DNA of 64,000 nt, taken from NCBI RefSeq assembly GCF_025499605.1, contig NZ_JAFMVC010000005.1, positions 124,001 through 188,000 of the forward strand, written 5' to 3'. Below are positions 17,842-26,376 of this stretch, piece by piece (within the stretch, counting starts at the first letter, position 1; each line of letters opens with the position of its first letter). The notes beneath the pieces were generated by a model. It worked only from the letters and a program-made list of their open reading frames with translations, was not told the DNA's origin and did not search any database. The DNA is from Carboxylicivirga litoralis. GTDB taxonomy: Bacteria > Bacteroidota > Bacteroidia > Bacteroidales > Marinilabiliaceae. Position numbers and translations under genes: made by a program.

Positions 17842-17915
17842 TCGATGCTATAAAGGTGTAGGGTTTACGATTTCATGTTACCACTGACGGTGTTAAGGAT
17901 TGATTTTTAGTTCAT

Positions 17916-17943
17916 CGATTTAGTAAATAAGTAAATCGCCCTT
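17916..17943 (+). terminator. Weak terminator after truA
   Basis: CGATTTA (17916-17922) with TAAATCG (17932-17938), loop of nine, followed by CCCTTTTT. The stem is AT-rich and runs into the aroE stop codon. Confidence 0.4.
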
Positions 17944-17944
17944 T

Positions 17945-18685
17945 TTACTCATTCCAAATTCTCCAGGCAGCTTCTGCTTGCAGGTGAAGCATCTCCAGGC
18001 CATTTTTAACTGTTGCGCCTTGTTCTAAGCCATTCTTCATAAACTGTGTGGTCTCCGGATTGTAAGTGAGGTCGTAAAGCAAGTGCTTGTCCGATAAGAG
18101 TTGATAAGGAATATCCGGGCATTGTTCAATGTTTGGGTACATGCCCAATGGCGTGCAGTTAACTAAGACATTGAACTCATCCAGTATTTCTTTGGTAAGT
18201 TCAGTATAGGTGAGTGTGTCTTCTTTTTTATATCTGGATACGTATTTGTATTCAACGCCCATTTTTTTAAGTCCAAAGGCAATGGCTTTAGCAGCTCCAC
18301 CTGTGCCTAAAATCAATGCTTTTTTATGATGTTCTTTTAATAGTGGTTGAATGGAATCAGAGAATCCGATAACATCAGTATTGTAGCCTTTTAGGATGGG
18401 TGTTTTGTTTTTCCAGGTGACTTTAACCACATTGCATGCTTCAATTTCACGAGCTGTTGGATCAAGTTCATTGAGAAACTTAAAGATGTTTTCTTTGTGA
18501 GGAATTGTAATGCTGAATCCGGCAATGTAGGCATGGTGATTCAGAACTTCCGGCAGTTCAATGATGTCCTCCATTTCAAAATTAAGATAACGGGCATCTA
18601 TGTTCTCATTCTCAAATTTCTGAGTAAAGTATTTTTGTGAAAAAGACTGTGCTAACGGAAATCCTATCAGGCCAAACGTTTTCAT
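17945..18685 (-). CDS. aroE: Shikimate dehydrogenase
   Basis: 246-residue NADP-dependent enzyme reducing 3-dehydroshikimate to shikimate in aromatic amino acid synthesis. Catalytic K64 lies in SITIPHKE and D104 in GYNTDVIGF; the nucleotide loop GTGGAAKA is at 127-134. Slightly short but within the range for the family. It starts four bases after the DUF368 gene and is the last gene of the TPR-DUF368-aroE operon. Confidence 0.94.
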   Translation of the reverse strand: MKTFGLIGFPLAQSFSQKYFTQKFENENIDARYLNFEMEDIIELPEVLNHHAYIAGFSITIPHKENIFKFLNELDPTAREIEACNVVKVTWKNKTPILKGYNTDVIGFSDSIQPLLKEHHKKALILGTGGAAKAIAFGLKKMGVEYKYVSRYKKEDTLTYTELTKEILDEFNVLVNCTPLGMYPNIEQCPDIPYQLLSDKHLLYDLTYNPETTQFMKNGLEQGATVKNGLEMLHLQAEAAWRIWNE

Positions 18686-18689
18686 TGCT

Positions 18690-19598
18690 CTATTTTTTCT
18701 TGGTCGCTAAAAGTTCTGTAATTGTAATGCTTGCTATTCCTAAAATAATAAAAATCACAGCAAAATAAAACTCTGAAGTAAACTCTGGCTGGTAATAATC
18801 AAATCCAACTGTTTTAATTTTCTCTCCAAATTGCTGAGTTTCTTCAATTTTCCATGGCCAAAGTATTCCCAGTGAACCAGCAATAAATCCGGTAAGTAAT
18901 GCAATGGTTTGGTTGTGGTATTTCTTTAAAAGCCACGATAAAAAGTGAGAAAATGCAACTAATCCGACCCCAGCACCCAAAGCAACAGGCAGAAGTATTT
19001 TGAATGAAAGGTTGTTAATGGCATCAATCATCACTAACTGGTAGTTGCCTAATAATATTAAAACGAAAGAACCAGAAAGGCCAGGCAGAATCATGCTGCA
19101 TATAGCTATAACCCCACATAAAATAAGATATAAAAAGGAGTCGTTCTGACTCGCTGGCGTTAATACAGTAAATGAAATTGCAATTGCAGTGCCAACACTT
19201 AGACTGATAATTGCTGAAACGGACCATTGTTTTAATGTTTTACCAACGTAATAGACTGATGCCAAGACAAGTCCAAAGAAAAAGGCCCATATGTAAATAG
19301 GATAGTTGATAAATAAATAATCAAAAAGTTTAGCCAGGCTAATAACGGCCAGGCCAATACCTGTAAATAATGCAATCAAGAAATATAAGTCAATGTGCTT
19401 TGCTAGTTCTTTAAAGTCTCTCTTTAATAGCAATTGAATAGCTTTTCCATTGAACGACTTTATGGCATTTATAAGACGTTCAAAAATGCCTGTTATTAAG
19501 GCGATTGTGCCACCTGAGACACCAGGTATTACGTTAGCTGCGCCCATGGCAGCTCCTTTAATGGCAATTTTAATAAATGAAGAAATGGCGTTGTTCAT
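18690..19598 (-). CDS. DUF368 membrane protein (undecaprenyl-phosphate translocase family)
   Basis: 302-residue polytopic membrane protein with about eight or nine helices. Both family signatures are visible: AANVIPGVSGGTIALITGIF at the N-terminus and ILPGLSGSFVLILLGNY in the middle. DUF368 proteins (PopT) are known to flip the cell-wall lipid carrier undecaprenyl phosphate back to the cytoplasmic face. The gene starts 11 bases after the TPR gene and ends four bases before aroE. The flippase role rests on family membership. Confidence 0.88.
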   Translation of the reverse strand: MNNAISSFIKIAIKGAAMGAANVIPGVSGGTIALITGIFERLINAIKSFNGKAIQLLLKRDFKELAKHIDLYFLIALFTGIGLAVISLAKLFDYLFINYPIYIWAFFFGLVLASVYYVGKTLKQWSVSAIISLSVGTAIAISFTVLTPASQNDSFLYLILCGVIAICSMILPGLSGSFVLILLGNYQLVMIDAINNLSFKILLPVALGAGVGLVAFSHFLSWLLKKYHNQTIALLTGFIAGSLGILWPWKIEETQQFGEKIKTVGFDYYQPEFTSEFYFAVIFIILGIASITITELLATKKK

Positions 19599-19609
19599 TT
19601 GATGTATGC

Positions 19610-21016
19610 TTATTCGATAATTGTTTTAATCAATTGGCTGATAGCTTCATCTTTTAAGAATTCAGGATAATCTTCTTCAATAGCTTTCAGGCCTTCTGTA
19701 TCAAGATTTAGTGCAGTGTTCAACGAAACAAGTGCATGAGGTGTGTTTTTGAGGTAATGATAATGGGCGATAGCCGATAAATAATGCACCGCTGCCACAT
19801 CATTATATCTCTCTGTAATATTTGTAATGTATTCTGTAATATCGAAATTTTCGTTGAGAACGATTTTTAGTTTTAATAACTCAAACCAACCCGTTAGTTC
19901 ATGCGGATCGAGGTTGAGGCCATTTTCAAGACTGCATGTGGCATCTTCGCCTTTGTCAAGTTCAAAGAGTGCTCGTGCATGCGCAAACCAGTAATCGGCA
20001 TTGAGAGGGTTGATTGAAATAGCTTCGTCAATAGCTTGTAAGCCACCCTCGAAATTTGACATTTCCATTAGTGTTGTTCCCATTCCATACCAGGCATCAG
20101 CCTGATTGGGCATTAGCTTAATGGTTAGTTGATAAAAACGAAGGGCTAAGTTATAGCTCCTCAACTGTTCCCAGCAATCTGCAATATATTGATAGGTAAG
20201 GGCAATGTCCTTACTGTGTGAAATATGCTCGGTATAAGCATCAATGGCTTCAGCAAAGCAGCCTGATTGGACCAGGCTGTTTCCTTTATTAAAATATGCT
20301 TCTTCGTGATTAGGATTGATGGCTAAGGTGAAGTCATACGCCTTACAAGCTTCAAAGTGATTGCCCAGCTTGTTATAAATAATACCTAAGTTATACCAGC
20401 CATTTTCAGAATACGGATTGATCTCAAGTAATTTCTGGTATGTGTCAATACTTTTTTGATACTCGAGCACTTTATCCAATGAATAGGCATATTCAAACAG
20501 TCCGTTTTCGTTGTTAGGTTCTTCTTTTAAAAGTGCTTTTAAAAAGTTGATGGCTTCAAGGTAAAGTTCGTGCTGGTTAAGATTGTAGCTTATTTCTAAT
20601 AAGATATCGCTTTTGTCATCAAAGGCTACATCAACAGCTTTCCAGAAATAATGAAGTGCCTTTTCTGTGTTGCTTTTTTGAAGCATAATCCAGCCCAATG
20701 TCATCATCACATCAGCATTGGAATTTTCAAGTGGAGCAACGGTTTTTAGTATTTCAAGCGCTTCGTCGAGTTGTCCATTTTCAGCAATCAGCATTGCTTT
20801 TTTTACTAATAAACCCGATGAATTAGGATGTTGCGAAAGGCCAATGTTTAAAATCTGTTCGGCCTGTTCCGGCAAATTCTTTTCGAAGTAAAAGTCATAA
20901 ATACTCTCAATCTGATGCACATCAAAATATTCAATTTTATCTGCGCTCATCATTTTCTCGTATCTCTCTATAGCCTGCAAGGCCTCATCATGACTTGCGT
21001 GCAAGAAATCCTGCAT
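19610..21016 (-). CDS. Cytoplasmic tetratricopeptide-repeat protein
   Basis: 468-residue protein made of about twelve TPR units from residue 40 to 430, for example YNLGIIYNKLGNHFEACKAY and YFNKGNSLVQSGCFAEAIDA. No signal peptide or membrane helix, so probably a cytoplasmic scaffold for protein contacts. It heads an operon with DUF368 and aroE behind one of the best promoters in the window (21036-21065). Partner unknown. Confidence 0.85.
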   Translation of the reverse strand: MQDFLHASHDEALQAIERYEKMMSADKIEYFDVHQIESIYDFYFEKNLPEQAEQILNIGLSQHPNSSGLLVKKAMLIAENGQLDEALEILKTVAPLENSNADVMMTLGWIMLQKSNTEKALHYFWKAVDVAFDDKSDILLEISYNLNQHELYLEAINFLKALLKEEPNNENGLFEYAYSLDKVLEYQKSIDTYQKLLEINPYSENGWYNLGIIYNKLGNHFEACKAYDFTLAINPNHEEAYFNKGNSLVQSGCFAEAIDAYTEHISHSKDIALTYQYIADCWEQLRSYNLALRFYQLTIKLMPNQADAWYGMGTTLMEMSNFEGGLQAIDEAISINPLNADYWFAHARALFELDKGEDATCSLENGLNLDPHELTGWFELLKLKIVLNENFDITEYITNITERYNDVAAVHYLSAIAHYHYLKNTPHALVSLNTALNLDTEGLKAIEEDYPEFLKDEAISQLIKTIIE

Positions 21017-21035
21017 ATATAATTGTTTAATGCTA

Positions 21036-21065
21036 CAAAAATACCAATTTTATTAGCATCACCAA
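21036..21065 (-). promoter_or_regulatory. Promoter of the TPR-DUF368-aroE operon
   Basis: On the minus strand TTG (21065-21063), a 19-base gap, then TATTTTTG (21043-21036). Both consensus elements are exact. Confidence 0.65.
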
Positions 21066-21135
21066 CGGGTTGCTGTAATTGTTATCAACAGGTTTATTGA
21101 CAATTAAATGTAAGTGGTGATTCGGAAAAAATATA

Positions 21136-21175
21136 AAAAAAAGAGGCTGAACTCTTTGGGTCGGGTTACAGCCTC
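21136..21175 (-). terminator. Strong minus-strand terminator with no gene directly upstream
   Basis: GAGGCTG (21143-21149) pairs with CAGCCTC (21169-21175). On the minus strand the stem is followed by a run of eight T. It lies 380 bases past the end of the EamA gene, which has its own terminator at 21509-21551, and just upstream of the TPR promoter. Confidence 0.7.
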
Positions 21176-21430
21176 CATGCCTGAAGAGAAATTGCACCTT
21201 TATCGCCAAAACACTAGAAACCGTGTTGGTGAATGTCCTTCAGGCGATCGCCTGGATTTTTAATGAAGAAAATAATGAGATAAGAACTCATTATTATTAT
21301 GCAGTAAAGAAATCGCCATTTTCTTTGTGAGTGTTTGAATTCTTCATTTTACCTGGGCAATGCGTTAGGTTTGTTTGCTCTTATGCGCTATTTGCATTAC
21401 AATAATTGTCGTTACAATCGGTGCTGTGTT
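21136..21430 (-). ncRNA. Candidate small RNA (minus strand)
   Basis: Between two minus-strand terminators lie about 300 bases without a substantial gene but with several stems: AATAATGAG/CTCATTATT (21271-21296), GCCTGAAG/CTTCAGGC (21179-21245) enclosing an AACAC/GTGTT hairpin, and the terminal hairpin. A 16-codon minus frame (21297-21347, MKNSNTHKENGDFFTA) ends directly before one stem. No exact -7 box was found, so the 5' end is unknown. No match to a known RNA family was recognised. Confidence 0.3.
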
Positions 21431-21508
21431 AAACAATATGTATGCCAAGTGGAGTAAGTGTCAGCATTGCTGCTAGATAGGGTTTGTTTCTGTTTAACGA
21501 CAATATTT

Positions 21509-21551
21509 AAAAAATGTACGATTTTGTGAATGTTGGTGTACGAAATCGTAC
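21509..21551 (-). terminator. Terminator of the EamA transporter gene
   Basis: GTACGATTT (21516-21524) pairs perfectly with AAATCGTAC (21543-21551), loop of 18. On the minus strand an ATTTTTT tract follows. It sits four bases after the stop codon. Confidence 0.7.
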
Positions 21552-21555
21552 GAAT

Positions 21556-22458
21556 TTAGCTTAAAGTGGAGCCGTATATGAGAACGGCAATTCCAATTAA
21601 TATGCCCGTCAGGTAATAGGCTTTCTTTTTAATATTTTGTTCTTTGAATACGATAGCGCCGAAAGTAAATGCAATAATAACACCGCCTCTTCTGATGGCC
21701 GAAATGACTGAAATAAGGGCGTCGGATTGGCTGACTGCTTTAAAATAGATGAAATCGGCCAGTATTAAAGTGATTCCAATAAGAGGAATTGTCCATCGAA
21801 AAGAAAAAGGTGTTGATGTTTTTCGATTAGGCCACCATAGGAGTAGAATGATGGGTATCATTAATAATGTTTGATAGATTGAAAACCAGCATTGCACAGC
21901 TAATCTGTCTACTCTATGGAGTAGGTGTTTGTCGTACAGGCCACTTGCGGCGCCGCTGATAGTAGCCAAAATGATGAACCAAAACCATTTATTGTTTTTA
22001 AAGCTGATGCCTTCTGTTTTTCCGGTGGTTGAAAACAGGTAAAAAAAAGAAAGCGTAGTAATTATGCCAATCCATTGGTAGGTGTTAAGTTGTTCAGAAA
22101 AAATCAGGATGGCGCCAATTAAGGTCCATAATGGTCCGGTAGCTCTGATTGGTGCCACTATGGTAATGGGCAAATGTTTAAGCGCAAAAAAAGAGAATAT
22201 CCATGAAATTAGAACGATTACTGACTTTAAAAGAATCTGAAGGTGTTCATTAATAGTGATGTTTGGTATAAATAATTCATGTTCTGCAGTTATGTAGTTG
22301 TTAACTGATAACAGCCACAGAGGAATGAATAGAAGGGCAGACGACATTATGCTTATCATTAAGACAGGGAGAACTGCATTGTTATTTAGTGATGCTTTTT
22401 TGAAAACATCGTAAACGCCAAGTAATAATGCTGAGGATAATGCCAGGTAAAACCACAT
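21556..22458 (-). CDS. EamA-family (DMT superfamily) transporter
   Basis: 300-residue inner-membrane protein with about ten hydrophobic helices arranged as two EamA repeats (first repeat to about residue 145, second from about 160). Conserved features include the APIRATGPLWTLIGA helix end and the C-terminal SAIRRGGVIIAFTFGAIVFK. Members export metabolites or amino acids; the substrate cannot be read from sequence. Monocistronic, with a promoter at 22475-22482 and its own terminator. Confidence 0.85.
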   Translation of the reverse strand: MWFYLALSSALLLGVYDVFKKASLNNNAVLPVLMISIMSSALLFIPLWLLSVNNYITAEHELFIPNITINEHLQILLKSVIVLISWIFSFFALKHLPITIVAPIRATGPLWTLIGAILIFSEQLNTYQWIGIITTLSFFYLFSTTGKTEGISFKNNKWFWFIILATISGAASGLYDKHLLHRVDRLAVQCWFSIYQTLLMIPIILLLWWPNRKTSTPFSFRWTIPLIGITLILADFIYFKAVSQSDALISVISAIRRGGVIIAFTFGAIVFKEQNIKKKAYYLTGILIGIAVLIYGSTLS

Positions 22459-22474
22459 ATGAATTATTTTGGCG

Positions 22475-22482
22475 CAAAAGTA
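22475..22482 (-). promoter_or_regulatory. -7 box of the EamA gene
   Basis: CAAAAGTA on the plus strand reads TACTTTTG on the minus strand, 17 bases before the ATG. Confidence 0.5.
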
Positions 22483-22592
22483 TCAAAGAAATGAAGAAAG
22501 TCAGAACATCTACGATTAATTGTTCATTGTGATAGTGGGTTGGGTTGTAATTGCTTAGTTGAATTGATATATTTAGAAAAAAAACAACCGTC

Positions 22593-23918
22593 GTGGATTA
22601 TGTTCTGATTAAAAATGGGAAGATTGTCGTTGATGGAGAGTTGAGGAGTAAAGATGTGTTAATTGGTAATGATAAGCTGATTGATGTTGATGATGCTATT
22701 GAAAGGCCCGAACCAGAAACGCCTGTGATTGATGCTAGCGGCAAATTTCTTTTGCCTGGCACTATTGATACTAATATTTTTTTTAGTGAACTGATAATGC
22801 AGGATGAAGAGGCATTGAAACGCTTTAATCAGGCGCATATCAGTTGCGGAACGACTACGGTCATTGAACCGGTTTTTCCTCAATCGTCATTTTTATATAA
22901 AGAGGAACTGTTGCGCAAAAAAGAGGTGGTCCATGGCATTAATGCTGATTATGGCTATCACCTTTCCTTGAATGACTGGAAGGAGTTAAGTGGTAATGAT
23001 ATTGATTATTGTTATGCGCATGAAGGAGTGGCCTCTTTTTATCTTAAATGGCCTGTTAAGCCAGATGAGCATAAAAGATTGGAAAAGCTATTGAAATTTG
23101 CAGCTAAAGATTCAACGCCCATTTTGGTGGAAATGCATAAACCGGGAGAAGAAAGTTTTTGGTACGAATCCGCATCAGCTGTTTATGCTGAAACCATCGC
23201 CAGTCATATCAATCAATTGGATGCTTTTTTGCAGATTGCTACTGAATTGGGGTGTGTTGTTTGTATTCAGAATGTTTGTTTTAAGGAGGAGTTGGATGTA
23301 ATTGAGGAATATGCGACCAGTGGTCATGTGTATGCTGAATTGATGTTTCCATTTCATATTTCAAATTCTGATAGAATTGCCGTTGATGGTCGCTCTGTTT
23401 ATTCCGGACTTCCGGTTGTTGAGGAGTTAAGTTTACTTTCAGAAGAAACGATTTGGCGATGTTTAAAGCAGCAAAATTACTTTGTGGCGCGACCAATGAG
23501 TAAATTGTTTGCACAAGGTGTTGTGAAAGATAGTCAGGTTGATAATCGACCTGATGAATATTTTTTAATCCGAAATTTACTATCCGTTTTGTTTACGTGG
23601 GGCGTTACAAGTGGTAGGATTACTTTTGCGGAGTTGATTGACTTAATGGCTTGTAGAACGGCGAAGTTTATGGGCTTGTTTCCGCAAAAAGGCATTATTC
23701 GTGTTGGTAGTGATGCTGATGTTGTGATTTGGGAACCAGGTTTTAAGAGGAATCTTTATTGTCATTTGCCAGGTATGCAGGAAAAAGTGAAAAACTTTTT
23801 CCCCTTGCAGGGGCGAGTTGAGTTTGTTTTTGTTAAAGGGCAAATGGTATATAATGGAGAGAGTTTTAGTGATGATTTGGTAAAAGGCAGATATTTATAC
23901 AGAAGTCCATATTTATAG
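22593..23918 (+). CDS. Dihydropyrimidinase/dihydroorotase-like protein lacking metal ligands
   Basis: 441-residue protein of the amidohydrolase superfamily, closest in layout to D-hydantoinase/dihydropyrimidinase. The N-terminal beta-sandwich, the barrel entry LLPGTID, and the C-terminal KGIIRVGSDADVVIWEP are intact. The metal site is not: the HxH that should follow PGxID reads TNIFF (N61, F63), and the later VVHxS-type histidine is replaced in CVVCIQNV. A single MHKPG may keep one histidine. I infer a pseudoenzyme or a protein with a changed activity, similar in concept to CRMPs. The start is GTG (22593); no better ATG precedes the conserved region. Transcribed alone, 62 bases before the Wzc gene. 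Confidence 0.78.
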   Translation: MDYVLIKNGKIVVDGELRSKDVLIGNDKLIDVDDAIERPEPETPVIDASGKFLLPGTIDTNIFFSELIMQDEEALKRFNQAHISCGTTTVIEPVFPQSSFLYKEELLRKKEVVHGINADYGYHLSLNDWKELSGNDIDYCYAHEGVASFYLKWPVKPDEHKRLEKLLKFAAKDSTPILVEMHKPGEESFWYESASAVYAETIASHINQLDAFLQIATELGCVVCIQNVCFKEELDVIEEYATSGHVYAELMFPFHISNSDRIAVDGRSVYSGLPVVEELSLLSEETIWRCLKQQNYFVARPMSKLFAQGVVKDSQVDNRPDEYFLIRNLLSVLFTWGVTSGRITFAELIDLMACRTAKFMGLFPQKGIIRVGSDADVVIWEPGFKRNLYCHLPGMQEKVKNFFPLQGRVEFVFVKGQMVYNGESFSDDLVKGRYLYRSPYL

Positions 23919-23953
23919 AAGTAAAGCGTAATTATTAAAAGGCTGAAAATGTA

Positions 23954-23961
23954 TATATTTG
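23954..23961 (+). promoter_or_regulatory. -7 box of the Wzc-like gene
   Basis: TATATTTG matches TAnnTTTG, 19 bases before the ATG at 23981. No clear TTG at -33. Confidence 0.5.
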
Positions 23962-23980
23962 GCAAGCCAAATTTATATGA

Positions 23981-26374
23981 ATGAGTAATATTGATACTTC
24001 ACAACAAACCAACCATACAGAAGTAAGAAAAACAGGGGGTGATAATCTATTTGATATCAATCGATTAATTCGACTTGTACTTAAGAATTGGTACCTTTTT
24101 GTTATTTCCTTTCCGCTTTGTTTTGGTGCTGTTTTTTTATATCATCGTTATACCGTACCTGTTTACAAAGCTTCTGCAACCCTAATGCTGAAAGGGAGTG
24201 AGCAGAAGTCAATATCTCAAGCTGACTTAATGGAGGGCTTTGGTTTGTCGCCAGAAATGCGAAGTGTGGAAAATCAGAGTTTTATTATTCGTTCGCGTAA
24301 TATTATTAAAAAAGCGATTGATCGCCTTGATTTTGGCGTGTCGTATTATCAAAAAGGCCGTTTTAAAGATTCTGAATTGTATAATCGTTCACCATTTACA
24401 ATTGTTTTTGACTCTATTCATCCGCAGTTGTTAAATGTTCCTATTGAACTCAATTTTTTATCCGATAATAAAGTTAGAGTTCATGTAAAGAGTGAAGGCG
24501 GTGTATTGCATAATTATGCCCGTGAGGAGTTTGCCGGACGTGCAGGCTTGCTTGATGTTGACCAGGTTGTCAATGAAGGTGAGTGGTTGAAGAATGATGC
24601 TTTCGCATTTAAAATTAATAGAAAAAGTAATGTTAGTCTCACGCCAGGCACATCGTACTATTTTATTTTTAAAACACATCAGCAATTAACAAGTGAATAC
24701 CGGTCCTCGCTTGGTGTAGCACCTTATCGTGAGGGTTCAAGTATTTTATTTATTACATCTATCGGTACTAGTCCAAGTAAGATTGTCAGGTTTTTAGATG
24801 TGTTATGTGAGGTAATTTTGGAGCATAATCTGGATCAGAAAAATGATATGGCGACTCGTTCTATTGCCTTTATTGAAGCGCAGTTAGCAACGGTTGCCGA
24901 CACCTTGGATAAAGTGCAAAATCGTTTGTCGTCGTATCGTAAAGCCAATCGCTTTATGGGGCCTTCAGAGTTTTCGCAGAAGCTGGCAGATAAATATTAT
25001 GAAACAGAAACTGAGCTGAAAATGCTCAATATGCGCATCGATTATTATAAGTTTTTGCAAAAGAACCTTGAGTTGTCGGATGATTTCGAACAGTTTTTGC
25101 TGCCGGCAGTTGATAATGAGAGTACAGGTTTGGTAAGCGAGTTGGTGAAGCAATTGATTGAATTGCAGAAGGAAATAGAAATGCTGAAAGGGTCGGCCCA
25201 GGAGAATAATCAATATGTGGTGACACTGAATGGGCGAATTGAAGTAACCATTGATTTGCTGAATAAATCCATTAACCAGGTGTTGCGTAATCTGATGCTG
25301 GAGAAAAGTGAAATTGAGAAGGAGTTGCAGTCGATTGTTCGGGATATGGAGAAGTTGCCTGAGTTGGAGAAGGATTACCTGATTATTGATCGTACTTATA
25401 AATTGAATGATGCAATTTATACGTTCTTGTTACAGAAGCACTCTGAAACGCAGATTTCAAAAGCAAGTAATGCGCCCGATAATGAAGTGATTGATAATGC
25501 ATCTGTTTCGGCGATTGTTTCTCCCAATAAAAGTAGTGATTACAAAAAAGGATTGATGCTGGCCTTGCTTATTCCTGCTGTTTTTATTGGATTGAAAGAG
25601 TTTTTAAACACAAAGGTCCGGGGTAATGATGATCTGCGAAGTTTGGTGCCACACGTGCCGGTGGTTGGTATAGTTGTTAATAATAAAAGTGAAGCTGAGA
25701 ATGTGATTCATGAATATCCGCATTCTGTTATTAGCGAAACCTTTAGATCGATACGGACCAAGCTTAAGTTTATGGCTGGAGCCAGAGAGTTGAAGGTTAT
25801 TACTTTAACCAGTTCAAATACAGGTGAAGGAAAAACGTTTTGTGCACAGAATATAGCATCGGTATTTGCCATCTCGGGTAAGAAAACGGTGATTGTCGGT
25901 TTTGATATGCGCAAGCCACGCCTGACTGCCTTATTTAATTTGGAGGCAAAAGAAGGTTTGTCGAACTATTTTATAGGCCAATGCTCCATTAAGGATATTA
26001 TTTATGATTCTTTTTTGGAGAATGTGAGTGTTGTTCCAGCCGGGCCAATTCCTCCCAACCCAAGTGAGTTAATTGTTGGAGAGAAAACAGATGAATTATA
26101 TGCCTATTTGAGAAAAGAATTTGATGTGATTGTGATTGATTCACCGCCAATTGGGTTGGTGGCAGATGCACGATTGTTGATGCAGCACTCTGATTGTAAT
26201 CTGTTTATTGTGCGATCTAATTATACTTCAAAAGATCATATGGTGCATACCATTGATAATTTGGTGAGTGAGCAAGTTGAAGGGCTTGGGGTTATTCTTA
26301 ATGATGTCTCTATTAATGAAAAAGGTTATGGGTATTATACAGCTGAATACTACGGGGGAAATACCCACGTTTAG
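23981..26374 (+). CDS. Wzc-like polysaccharide co-polymerase and tyrosine autokinase
   Basis: 797-residue inner-membrane protein. Wzz domain with a first helix near 37-56, a periplasmic coiled-coil region (about 280-470) with a GNVR-like end, a second helix near 522-540, then a cytoplasmic BY-kinase. Kinase motifs: Walker A at 612-619 (SNTGEGKT), Walker A' around D642 (GFDMRKP), Walker B with D720 (VIVIDSPP). A tyrosine cluster (Y783, Y785, Y786, Y790, Y791) closes the protein and is the expected autophosphorylation tail. It would set chain length in capsule or exopolysaccharide export. Wza, Wzx and Wzy partners are not beside it. Its stop lies two bases from the end of the convergent glycosyltransferase gene. 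Confidence 0.93.
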   Translation: MSNIDTSQQTNHTEVRKTGGDNLFDINRLIRLVLKNWYLFVISFPLCFGAVFLYHRYTVPVYKASATLMLKGSEQKSISQADLMEGFGLSPEMRSVENQSFIIRSRNIIKKAIDRLDFGVSYYQKGRFKDSELYNRSPFTIVFDSIHPQLLNVPIELNFLSDNKVRVHVKSEGGVLHNYAREEFAGRAGLLDVDQVVNEGEWLKNDAFAFKINRKSNVSLTPGTSYYFIFKTHQQLTSEYRSSLGVAPYREGSSILFITSIGTSPSKIVRFLDVLCEVILEHNLDQKNDMATRSIAFIEAQLATVADTLDKVQNRLSSYRKANRFMGPSEFSQKLADKYYETETELKMLNMRIDYYKFLQKNLELSDDFEQFLLPAVDNESTGLVSELVKQLIELQKEIEMLKGSAQENNQYVVTLNGRIEVTIDLLNKSINQVLRNLMLEKSEIEKELQSIVRDMEKLPELEKDYLIIDRTYKLNDAIYTFLLQKHSETQISKASNAPDNEVIDNASVSAIVSPNKSSDYKKGLMLALLIPAVFIGLKEFLNTKVRGNDDLRSLVPHVPVVGIVVNNKSEAENVIHEYPHSVISETFRSIRTKLKFMAGARELKVITLTSSNTGEGKTFCAQNIASVFAISGKKTVIVGFDMRKPRLTALFNLEAKEGLSNYFIGQCSIKDIIYDSFLENVSVVPAGPIPPNPSELIVGEKTDELYAYLRKEFDVIVIDSPPIGLVADARLLMQHSDCNLFIVRSNYTSKDHMVHTIDNLVSEQVEGLGVILNDVSINEKGYGYYTAEYYGGNTHV

Positions 26375-26376
26375 CT

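Noticed and set aside
21297-21347. 16-codon minus-strand frame as a gene
   Set aside because: Too short to call without conservation or ribosome data. It is only mentioned with the candidate small RNA.
22593-23918. Pyrimidine-degradation operon spanning both redox and hydrolase genes
   Set aside because: The two loci are about 19 kb apart, on separate transcripts, and the hydrolase has lost its metal site. The link would be speculation.
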